A stretch of 36,824 nucleotides of DNA from Planctomycetota bacterium (GTDB taxonomy: Bacteria; Planctomycetota; Planctomycetia; Pirellulales; Thermoguttaceae). Shown one piece after another: positions 15,292 through 22,482 of this stretch; position 1 is the stretch's first letter, and each line of letters starts with the position of its first letter. The stretch lies in contig JAJYGU010000452.1 in the NCBI GenBank assembly GCA_021784975.1, forward strand, positions 1-36,824, given 5' to 3'. A program made the translations under genes and the position numbers. Under the pieces are notes generated by a model. The model did no database searches. It was not told the DNA's origin and worked only from the letters and a program-made list of their open reading frames with translations.

Positions 15292-16221
15292 ATGAGCACA
15301 GACCTTCAAGAGTTGGCGCACAGCACGTCGACGGCCAAGCCAAGCTGGCAGCAATTGCCCCCTCGAATGAGGGTTCTCTATATTGCAAGTCGCCAACGGA
15401 CCGGCGGCTGGCTGGCCGAGGCCTTCGCCGCCGACAGCGCATCGCAGGTCGTGTTACAAGAGGCGGTGGGCACGGCCGCCGGTTTGGCCCGGCTCCGCGA
15501 CGACCTGTTCGACGCGGTATTGGTCAGCCACGAGCCGGGCGAGCTCGATGCACTGGACCTGGTCGAAGGCTATCGTGTCGGCGGGGCCGACGAACCGATC
15601 GTGGTGTTGGGCACGCAGAGCGAACAGGAGATGGCCGCCCTATGTTACGAGGTGGGCGCCGACGGCTACGTCTGCGTCCACACCACCACCACCCGCACCC
15701 TGATTTGGGTGGTCGCCCGCGCCGTCCAACGTTACCAGGTGGTGAAAGAGAACCAACGGCTCACCCTGGCCGAGCGAACCCGTCTGCAACGTGAGCACGA
15801 CGAGGCCGCCCGACTGCTCGACCAGCAGCGATCGCTGGTGGAGTGCTCCCAAGCGGGCGGGCAGGATGCCGGCGGCGATTTGTTGCCGATGCACCTGTTG
15901 CCCAACGAGTTGATCGCCCACTATCGCGAATTGCTGCGGACCTACGTGATTATGGGTTCCGGCAACCTGGTGGACGAGTTGAAGATCCTGGCCGAGCTGT
16001 TGGTCACCGCCGGCCTCTCCGCCCGGCAAATGCTGCAATTCCATTTGACCGTCCTGGAGGACCTGATCCACGGCCTGGGCATGCGGAGTTCGCGGCACGT
16101 CATGAATCGCGCCGACCTGTTGGCCTTGGAACTCCTCATGCACCTGGGCGAAGGCTATCGCCAGCGGTATCAGGAGCGACTCTACCCGCCAGCCCAACTC
16201 CGCTTACCGGGAATCGAATAG
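15292..16221 (+). CDS. Pseudo-receiver protein with coiled coil and helical C-terminal domain
   Basis: The 309-residue protein begins with a response-regulator-like receiver fold (about 26-140: MRVLYIASRQ, FDAVLVSHEPGELDALDLV, EPIVVLGTQS, VGADGYVCVH). The phospho-acceptor Asp position reads Ser79 and the conserved Lys position reads Cys128, so phosphorylation is unlikely. A charged coiled coil follows (about 142-180, AERTRLQREHDEAARLLDQQR), then an all-helical domain (about 195-295, LPNELIAHYRELLRTYVIMGSGNLVDELKIL) that I do not assign to a family. The protein is probably a signalling adaptor. ATG 15292 has only a weak RBS; ATG 15367 (residue 26) is an alternative right at the receiver start. 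The MazG-like gene begins 2 bases after the stop. Confidence 0.8.
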   Translation: MSTDLQELAHSTSTAKPSWQQLPPRMRVLYIASRQRTGGWLAEAFAADSASQVVLQEAVGTAAGLARLRDDLFDAVLVSHEPGELDALDLVEGYRVGGADEPIVVLGTQSEQEMAALCYEVGADGYVCVHTTTTRTLIWVVARAVQRYQVVKENQRLTLAERTRLQREHDEAARLLDQQRSLVECSQAGGQDAGGDLLPMHLLPNELIAHYRELLRTYVIMGSGNLVDELKILAELLVTAGLSARQMLQFHLTVLEDLIHGLGMRSSRHVMNRADLLALELLMHLGEGYRQRYQERLYPPAQLRLPGIE

Positions 16222-16223
16222 CA

Positions 16224-16589
16224 ATGCCCGATTCCACCACTACCGTCGCCGAGCTGAAACGCTGGGTCAACGACTTTGTCGACCGCCGCGATTGGCACCA
16301 GTTTCATGCGCCGAAGAACCTTGCCATGTCGTTGGCCATCGAGGCGGCCGAGTTGATGGAACATTTCCAGTGGATTTCGGTCGATCAGTCGCGCGAGGCG
16401 GTCCAGCATCCGCAAAAGCTGGCCGAAGTGGGCGAAGAGCTGGCCGACGTGCTCTGCTACGCCCTGGCGATGGCCAATGAATTAGGGCTCGATCTGGCCA
16501 CCACCCTTCGCCAGAAAGTAGCCAAGAACGAGCAAAAATACCCCGCCGACCAATACCGCGGCCGCTACGGGCCGGAAGACCCAGGCTAG
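16224..16589 (+). CDS. MazG-like nucleotide pyrophosphohydrolase
   Basis: The 121-residue protein matches the short MazG/RS21-C6 (dCTPase-like) family, which hydrolyses nucleoside triphosphates to monophosphates and removes abnormal nucleotides. The Mg-binding motifs are present: Glu40 and Glu43 (IEAAELMEHFQW) and Glu72 and Asp75 (EVGEELADVLCY). The WHQFHAPKNLAMSLA segment is typical of the family. The ATG lies 2 bases after the stop of the pseudo-receiver gene, so the two are co-transcribed and probably co-translated. The exact nucleotide substrate is not evident. Confidence 0.92.
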   Translation: MPDSTTTVAELKRWVNDFVDRRDWHQFHAPKNLAMSLAIEAAELMEHFQWISVDQSREAVQHPQKLAEVGEELADVLCYALAMANELGLDLATTLRQKVAKNEQKYPADQYRGRYGPEDPG

Positions 16590-16610
16590 AATCGGAAGAG
16601 GACCGACTCG

Positions 16611-17960
16611 CTACTGCTCGACCTTCTTGGGCATGTAGTCGTGGGCCCGCTTGCGAAGGACTTTGGCCTCGATGATCTTGTCGGGCCGTGGGGCCTCCTG
16701 ATCCTCGGGGTCGCGCCGCTGGAGCTTGGCCAGCACGTCCATCCCCTTGATCACCCGGCCGAAGACGGTATGGTGGCCGTCCAGGCTCACGGTGGGCACG
16801 AAGGTGAGGAAGAACTGCGAGCCGCCGGTGTCGCGCCCCTGGCCGTCGGAGCCGCCGCTGGGGGCCTTGGCCATGCTCAAGCTGCCGCGAAAGTGATGGC
16901 GGTAGTTGGGCTTGTAGCATTCGCAGGGGATCGAGTAGCCGGGGCCGCCGGTTCCCGTGCCCGTCGGGTCGCCCCCCTGGGCCATGAAGCCCGGCAGCAC
17001 GCGGTGGAACGGCACGCCGTTGTAGAACTTCCTTTCCACCAGATAGATGAAATTCCCGACCGTCAGCGGGGCCTCATTCTCGAACAACTCCAGTTCGATA
17101 TCGCCTTTGGAGGTCTTCAGCAACACGCGGGGCAGATTGTCGGCGTTGGCCTCGTTCTCGCGGATTTGCTGCTCTTTGGCCCAGTTCCGCTCGAAGGGGG
17201 CGGGATTGCGGCGAAAGGCCTGCACCAATTGCTCCAGATAGGCGTGGTCCTTGTCGAGCCCCAGCGAGGTCTCCAGACCGGGAACCTGCTTCAAATAGCG
17301 CTCGGCCGCGGCGAGGTCGCCCACCACAAAGGCGGCCACCCCGGCCAAGGCCGGCAGTTGCTTGGCGTCGCAGTGGTTCTCCATCAAGAGCTTGCCCACC
17401 CGCGCGGCCGGCTCGTACTCGTCGCGCCGCAGCATGGGCCGGAGGACATTGGTCAAGTACTCGGTGATCCCCTTATCCTGGTTTGGCGCGGCCGCATAAG
17501 CTTTCTCGGCGGAATCGAGCAGCCGGGCCTCCATGACTTCGCCCTTGGCGATCAACTCGTCCCACTGTTGCTGGATCTCGAGTTTTTGATCGTCGTTGGC
17601 CGAGCGGTATCGCAGTTGCAGGCCGGCCAACTTGCCAATCAGATCCTTCCACTGGGTAAAGACCTTGCCGAACTCGGCGACGGCCGCGGACTGGGCCTTG
17701 GGCTGGCTGGCTGGCTTGCCTGGAGCTTTGCCCTCGCCTTTGGCCTTCGGCTCGGTTGCGGGCTTGCTTTGGCTCTTAGCTTTGACTGCGGCGGCTTTTG
17801 CCGGGACCGCAGCCGTTGAAGTCGCCCCGCCAGCTTTTGGAGCCGTGGCAGACGACGAGGGTCGGGCATCCTTCGGCGCCGCCGGCGGATCAGCCGCCCA
17901 AACCAATGCAGCCAGCCCCAGAACGGTGGTAATCGAAGCCCAAAAAACGCGAACGCTCAT
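16611..17960 (-). CDS. Secreted cyclophilin-type peptidyl-prolyl isomerase with N-terminal extension
   Basis: The 449-residue protein has a signal peptide (about 1-22), a long Lys/Ala/Pro-rich linker (about 23-95), a helical, possibly repeat-forming region (about 95-280), and a C-terminal cyclophilin domain (about 290-435). Cyclophilin hallmarks are clear: FHRVLPGFMAQGGD, GSLSMAKAP, GGSQFFLT and VFGRVIKGMDVL. The domain would catalyse cis-trans isomerisation of prolyl bonds in exported proteins. I chose ATG 17960 for its signal peptide, with GGGGGA about 11 bases upstream; the frame extends to 18002. It converges on the MazG-like gene with a 21-base gap and is divergent from rsmD. Confidence 0.9.
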   Translation of the reverse strand: MSVRVFWASITTVLGLAALVWAADPPAAPKDARPSSSATAPKAGGATSTAAVPAKAAAVKAKSQSKPATEPKAKGEGKAPGKPASQPKAQSAAVAEFGKVFTQWKDLIGKLAGLQLRYRSANDDQKLEIQQQWDELIAKGEVMEARLLDSAEKAYAAAPNQDKGITEYLTNVLRPMLRRDEYEPAARVGKLLMENHCDAKQLPALAGVAAFVVGDLAAAERYLKQVPGLETSLGLDKDHAYLEQLVQAFRRNPAPFERNWAKEQQIRENEANADNLPRVLLKTSKGDIELELFENEAPLTVGNFIYLVERKFYNGVPFHRVLPGFMAQGGDPTGTGTGGPGYSIPCECYKPNYRHHFRGSLSMAKAPSGGSDGQGRDTGGSQFFLTFVPTVSLDGHHTVFGRVIKGMDVLAKLQRRDPEDQEAPRPDKIIEAKVLRKRAHDYMPKKVEQ

Positions 17961-18086
17961 AATGGAACTATCCCCCAATCGCTTGCTTTCGTGAATCCCC
18001 AATCCCTGATCCCTAACCTCACGGGTTCCCTCTCAATTCCTTTCACGGTACCATATTCGAGCGTGGCAGGCAAAGGGAGACCATCA

Positions 18087-18743
18087 ATGGCCCGGCGAGG
18101 AAGCAGACCGAATGACACTGCGGGCAAACATAGCGCAACCGCGCACGTCAGAAGCAGCGTCGGGGTGCGGATCATCGGTGGACGCTTTCGCGGCCGAAGG
18201 CTCCTCTACAGCGGCGATTTGCGTACCCGGCCCATGAAGGACCGGCTGCGGGAGACGGTTTTCAACCTGCTCGGGCCGTCCGTTCGTGAGAAACACGCCG
18301 TCGACTTGTTTGCCGGGACGGGCGCGTTGGCCTTCGAGGCCCTCAGCCGGGGCGCGGCGCGGGCTACGTTGATCGAGCAGCATTTTCCCACCGCCGACAT
18401 CCTACGGAAAAACGCCGTCCTGCTCGGCGTCGAAGGACTCGTCGACGTCATTGCCGGCAACGTCTTCGTGTGGGCGCGTCGGGAACTGCCGCCGGACAAT
18501 TTGCCGTGGGTGGTGTTTTGCTCGCCGCCCTACAAGTTCTACCGGGAACGCACGGAGGAAATGCTGGAGCTGATCGGCCGACTCTTGGAAAAGACGCCCG
18601 CGGCGAGCATCTTCGTCGTGGAAGCCGACGAAGGCTTTGACTTCCAACTGCTGCCCGATGCGCAATCCTGGGGCGTACGTCCTTACTTACCAGCGGTGAT
18701 TGGCATTTACCGGAAGCAGGCGAAGAGGCAAGATTTTATGTGA
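18087..18743 (+). CDS. rsmD: 16S rRNA (guanine966-N2)-methyltransferase RsmD
   Basis: The 218-residue protein has the RsmD pattern: RIIGGRFRGRRLL (about 28-40), RTRPMKDRLRETVFNLL (about 47-62), the SAM-binding motif DLFAGTGALAFEALSRGA (73-90), and a PPY catalytic loop. RsmD methylates G966 of 16S rRNA within 30S particles. Two points differ from the norm: an N-terminal extension of about 25 basic, hydrophilic residues, and SPPY (146-149) where most family members have DPP(F/Y). AAGGGAG at 18073-18079 supports ATG 18087. The usual neighbour coaD is absent. Confidence 0.9.
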   Translation: MARRGSRPNDTAGKHSATAHVRSSVGVRIIGGRFRGRRLLYSGDLRTRPMKDRLRETVFNLLGPSVREKHAVDLFAGTGALAFEALSRGAARATLIEQHFPTADILRKNAVLLGVEGLVDVIAGNVFVWARRELPPDNLPWVVFCSPPYKFYRERTEEMLELIGRLLEKTPAASIFVVEADEGFDFQLLPDAQSWGVRPYLPAVIGIYRKQAKRQDFM

Positions 18744-19139
18744 CTAACCGAGCAGGAACTGTTCTGGTGGCGTGTGGTTCGTCGCCCACAGGCATCAAGT
18801 TGAGTGTTTCAAGGCGAATTGTGGCAGTTCAAACATCCCCAGATTTCCAAATTACCACAGATTCACACGACAAGCGTCCTAATCTTTGAAATCTGCGGAT
18901 TATACGTAGAATTTACAACTGGTTTTCGCGTGCCGCCTCGTTGACTTGGTGGGATTGGTGGCATCGACGGCTGTGCTTCCGGTCACCGGACACCTGTTCA
19001 TCCTTCCCCGTCACCCCAGTTCGTGCTGGCTGGTGCGTCCATTCTGGCTGATTCTGTCGTTTTTGTCGGCTTTATCGGCCGATCTAATAGAAGCGCAATT
19101 TCGTTGTTCTCAGCCGCGATTGGGTCGAGGGGATGAACG
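18744..19139. other. Intergenic region before the large secreted protein
   Basis: This 396-base stretch holds no recognised gene and is less GC-rich than its surroundings, especially around 18820-18920. A short open frame at 18946-19188 shows no domain and overlaps the next gene. A promoter candidate lies at 19063-19090. Confidence 0.5.
19063..19090 (+). promoter_or_regulatory. Candidate promoter for the large secreted protein
   Basis: TTGTCG (19063-19068) and TAATAG (19085-19090) are 16 bases apart, about 50 bases before ATG 19140. Both boxes are moderate matches to sigma70 consensus. Confidence 0.33.
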
Positions 19140-21371
19140 ATGCATCCTCGCCGAATTGGTCTCAAAACGCCTCTCTTGCCACTGTTAGCGTGTCTGGCTC
19201 TCGGGGCACCCACAATTCATCGATTGGCGTATGCCGACGGCAGCGCGCCCAGGAATGCAGGGCTCCACAAGGACTCTCGCTCCGCGGAGCAAGCTCGGGA
19301 TCGCGCCGTGCCGCCGGGAAAAAGCGTCAAGGGCCAGAATCCTGGCCAAAGAGTCTGGCAAAAACCCGAGGCCCTCTTGAAGAAGCTCAGGGAGTTGGCA
19401 AAGGCAAAATCGACCGCGCGATGGGCCGAGGGCGTATTGGACGGTACTCAGGCCCTGGGGGCAGCATTGGACGGCAAGACCGGCCAGCCGGCGTCTGCCA
19501 TCGGCGAACTGTTGGAACTCAACCGCCAGGTCCCGAAGTTAGCCGCCGGAATCGAGGACCGAGAAGTCCGCCGTAAGCTTTACGAGACCGGCTACGCCTT
19601 GGCGCGGCGTCTGGACGTCTGGCAAGGGGTTGTAGGTTTGCGGAATGCGTCCGCCGCCGATGCTGCCGCGACGAAGCCCGACCGCATGCGATTGGTAGCC
19701 TGCTTAGACCAGGTTGAAGCTCTGATCGGCAATTCGCCGCAGTCCCGGGGATGGCGAGACTACCTCTTGCTCGATGCCTTGAAGAAACGGTCCGGCCGGG
19801 AGGGAATGCTCGACAGTCCGGCCGGCTACAGACTTGCGCAACAGGCCTTGGCCCGCATGACACAAAGCCCGCTGACGTCCGACCAGCGGCAGTTCGTGAC
19901 CAGTCCAGCCGTAGTCGCATTGGCCGACCAGTTGCGGCGTTGGGCTGCCGAACCGGTGGGCATGGCCGCCTTGCTGGGCGACTTGGAACGCTACGAACGC
20001 ACCGACCGGCCGAGCGACGCCGGGCGGCTGGCGGAAGACTGCGAGCACTTGAGGGCCGCCTCGACACCAGCTCGGCGGGCGTTGTGCCAACGCTTGGACG
20101 CCCATTATCGCAACGCCAATCTCCGGGTAGCGGTCAGCGAAGAACTGCTCAACCGGCTCATCCCCGAGCGGGGGGTTGAGTACGCGCCGGTCAACGACAC
20201 GGTGCTCGGCCGACCGGTGCACGGCCGCAGTGAGATGGCTTCGGAAGTGGCCCTGCGAATGCTGCCCGATCCGCATCGGGTGCGGTTGGCCCTAGAGGTG
20301 ACCGGGCGGATTGCCGCAGAAACCACCGGCGACGCCGGACCGGCAAGGTTCGTCAACGACAGCCAATCGTATTACGTTGCCCGCAAGCCGCTGGAAATCA
20401 ACATGCAGGGCATTTCCCTTTGGCCGGCCGAGGTCGAGGTGCACAATCAAACCCGGCTCCGCGAGGTGGAGACCGACTTGGACGGCATTCCGTTGATCGG
20501 CTCGTTGGCCAAGGGGGTGGCCCGGACGCAATTGGAGATGAGCAGTTCCGCCGCCGACCAAGAGGTGCGGCGAAAGATTGCCGCCCAAGCCCGGCAACGC
20601 GTCGACGCCGAAGCCCGGCAGCGATTGGGCGAGTTGGTCGAGCGGCTGAATCGGCAGATGTTTGAGCCGTTGAGCTCGTTGGCCCTGGACCCGCAGATGA
20701 TCGATGGGGGAACCGCGCCGACGCGATTCACCATGCGATTGCGGTTGGCCGGCGAAGATCAACTGGGCAGCCACACTCCCCGCCCACAGGCCCCCGCCGA
20801 CAGCCTGGCGAGCGTGCAAATCCACGAATCGGTGATCAACAACTGCGTGGAGCGGCTGGAGCTGAACGGCCGGACGTTTACCTTGCTGGCCCTCTCGAAA
20901 CACATCGCCGCCCGGCTGAACCGGGCAAAGCTTTGCCAACTGAGCCCTGAGGCCGAGGACGTCCGCATCACCTTTGCCGCCAAAGACGCAGTGGTGGTCC
21001 ATTGCCGGGAGGGCCGGGTAGAGGTCACCGTATCGATCGCCGAGTTGGCCCGCTCGCCCCAGCGCTGGCGGAACTTCCGGGTCCGCGCCTTCTACCGACC
21101 GGAGGTCCACGGGCGATCGGCAGAATTGAAGCGCGAGGGCGTGGTGCAGCTCATCGGCCGATTGAACATGACCGGGCAGATCGCCTTGCGAGGCGTCTTC
21201 TCCCGGGCCTTCTCGAAGAACGTGCCCTGGCAACTCGTACCCGAACGGATCAGAAAAGAGCCCAAGCTCAAGGACGCCTCGATCCGTCAATTTGTGATCG
21301 ACGACGGTTGGATCGGCATCTCTCTCGGCCCGCAACGGCAATTCCTGCGGACCGCCGCCCGCGCCCAGTGA
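19140..21371 (+). CDS. Large secreted protein of unknown function
   Basis: I do not recognise a family for this 743-residue protein. It has a signal peptide (about 1-32). A helical N-terminal half (about 50-320) is rich in Arg, Leu and Ala. The C-terminal half (about 325-735) looks mostly beta. Two lobes may be present: VAVSEELLNRLIPERG (about 325) and VQIHESVINNCVERLEL (about 559) share spacing and character, and each is followed by alternating hydrophobic strands. This layout resembles two-lobed lipid-binding (TULIP-like) proteins, but that is only a suggestion. A purine-rich stretch (AGGGGATGAACG) precedes the ATG. No operon partner is evident; galE converges on it with a 14-base gap. Confidence 0.8.
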   Translation: MHPRRIGLKTPLLPLLACLALGAPTIHRLAYADGSAPRNAGLHKDSRSAEQARDRAVPPGKSVKGQNPGQRVWQKPEALLKKLRELAKAKSTARWAEGVLDGTQALGAALDGKTGQPASAIGELLELNRQVPKLAAGIEDREVRRKLYETGYALARRLDVWQGVVGLRNASAADAAATKPDRMRLVACLDQVEALIGNSPQSRGWRDYLLLDALKKRSGREGMLDSPAGYRLAQQALARMTQSPLTSDQRQFVTSPAVVALADQLRRWAAEPVGMAALLGDLERYERTDRPSDAGRLAEDCEHLRAASTPARRALCQRLDAHYRNANLRVAVSEELLNRLIPERGVEYAPVNDTVLGRPVHGRSEMASEVALRMLPDPHRVRLALEVTGRIAAETTGDAGPARFVNDSQSYYVARKPLEINMQGISLWPAEVEVHNQTRLREVETDLDGIPLIGSLAKGVARTQLEMSSSAADQEVRRKIAAQARQRVDAEARQRLGELVERLNRQMFEPLSSLALDPQMIDGGTAPTRFTMRLRLAGEDQLGSHTPRPQAPADSLASVQIHESVINNCVERLELNGRTFTLLALSKHIAARLNRAKLCQLSPEAEDVRITFAAKDAVVVHCREGRVEVTVSIAELARSPQRWRNFRVRAFYRPEVHGRSAELKREGVVQLIGRLNMTGQIALRGVFSRAFSKNVPWQLVPERIRKEPKLKDASIRQFVIDDGWIGISLGPQRQFLRTAARAQ

Positions 21372-21385
21372 ACCGGTACGGTCGT

Positions 21386-22375
21386 CTAGCCCCGGTAGCC
21401 TTGCGGATGGCTCCGGAACCAGTTCCAAGCCGTCTGCACAATGGCGTCGAGGTCGCGGTAACGGGCCGACCAGCCGAGTTGGCGGCTGATCTTTTCCGAG
21501 TCGGCAAAGAGGATTGCCGGGTCGCCGGGACGCCGGGCGCCGTACTGGATCGGAAGCTTGAGACCGGTTACCCGCTCCGCCGAGGCGATCACTTCCTTGA
21601 CGGAGTACCCTCTGCCGATGGCAAGGTTGTAGAAGCGTGCGTCGCCGGGCCGCAGCGCCTCCATCACCAGAACGTGCGCCGCGCACAGGTCTTCCACGTG
21701 GACGTAGTCGCGGATGCAGGTGCCGTCGGGGGTCGGGTAATCGCTGCCGAACACGGTCACTCGCTCCCGTTGGCCCAGCGCCGCCAGCAGCAATACCGGG
21801 ATGAGGTGCGTTTCCGGATCGTGGTCTTCTCCCAAAGAGCCGTCGGCGGCCGCGCCGGCCACATTGAAATAGCGCAAGGCGGCGAAGGAAAACTCCCGAT
21901 CGGCGGCCGAGTAATCGCGGAGCACGCGTTCGACACACCACTTGGACCAACCATAAGGATTCACCGGCTGCTGGGGCATGCTCTCCACTAGCGGAGTCCG
22001 CTCCGGCTCGCCGTAGGTGGCGGCGGTAGAGCTGAACACCAGCCGCTTCACCCTCGCCGTCTGCAGGGCCTTCAACAGGCTGATGGCGCCGGCCGTGTTG
22101 TTGTCGTAATAGGCCAGCGGATTGCCGACTGATTCGCCCACGTAGGCCAAGGCGGCAAAGTGCATCACACCCTCAATCGCATGGGCGGTCAGGGCGTCGG
22201 TCAGGCCGCGGGTGTCGGCCAGATCGATCTGGCGGAAGGCCGCCCGGCGATCTACCGCCCGCCGGTGGCCGCGACACAGATTGTCGACGACGACCACCCG
22301 GTGGCCGGCATCCAGCAGTTGTTTCACGGCGTGCGAACCGATGTATCCGGCGCCGCCGGTCACCAAGACGTTCAT
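21386..22375 (-). CDS. galE: UDP-glucose 4-epimerase
   Basis: The 329-residue protein is a short-chain dehydrogenase/reductase-type nucleotide-sugar epimerase that interconverts UDP-glucose and UDP-galactose. The NAD-binding motif GGAGYIGSH lies at 7-15. The catalytic residues are Tyr141 and Lys145 (NPYGWSKW), with the Ser/Thr cluster FSSTAATYGEP at 114-124. ALRYFNVAGA, GTCIRDYVHVEDL and NLAIGRGYSVKEV are typical of GalE. GAGGAG about 11 bases upstream supports ATG 22375; the frame runs on to 22573 only by chance. It lies downstream of the chaperone gene on the same strand with a 107-base gap containing a repeat. Confidence 0.95.
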   Translation of the reverse strand: MNVLVTGGAGYIGSHAVKQLLDAGHRVVVVDNLCRGHRRAVDRRAAFRQIDLADTRGLTDALTAHAIEGVMHFAALAYVGESVGNPLAYYDNNTAGAISLLKALQTARVKRLVFSSTAATYGEPERTPLVESMPQQPVNPYGWSKWCVERVLRDYSAADREFSFAALRYFNVAGAAADGSLGEDHDPETHLIPVLLLAALGQRERVTVFGSDYPTPDGTCIRDYVHVEDLCAAHVLVMEALRPGDARFYNLAIGRGYSVKEVIASAERVTGLKLPIQYGARRPGDPAILFADSEKISRQLGWSARYRDLDAIVQTAWNWFRSHPQGYRG

Positions 22376-22413
22376 GGTTGCAAAGTGCTCCTCACGCTCC
22401 ACGCGAGAAAGGC

Positions 22414-22466
22414 CGTCACGCGAAGCGTGACGAGTACAATTTCCGTCACGCGGAGAGTCACGAGTG
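22414..22466. repeat. Two direct units of the CACGCGGAGCGTGACGAGT repeat
   Basis: GTCACGCGAAGCGTGACGAG (22415-22434) and GTCACGCGGAGAGTCACGAG (22445-22464) are near-identical units 30 bases apart, each itself palindromic. They share their core with the inverted repeat at 4428-4480. They lie between the chaperone stop and the galE start. Confidence 0.6.
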
Positions 22467-22482
22467 CCGCTGAAGCTGGCCG

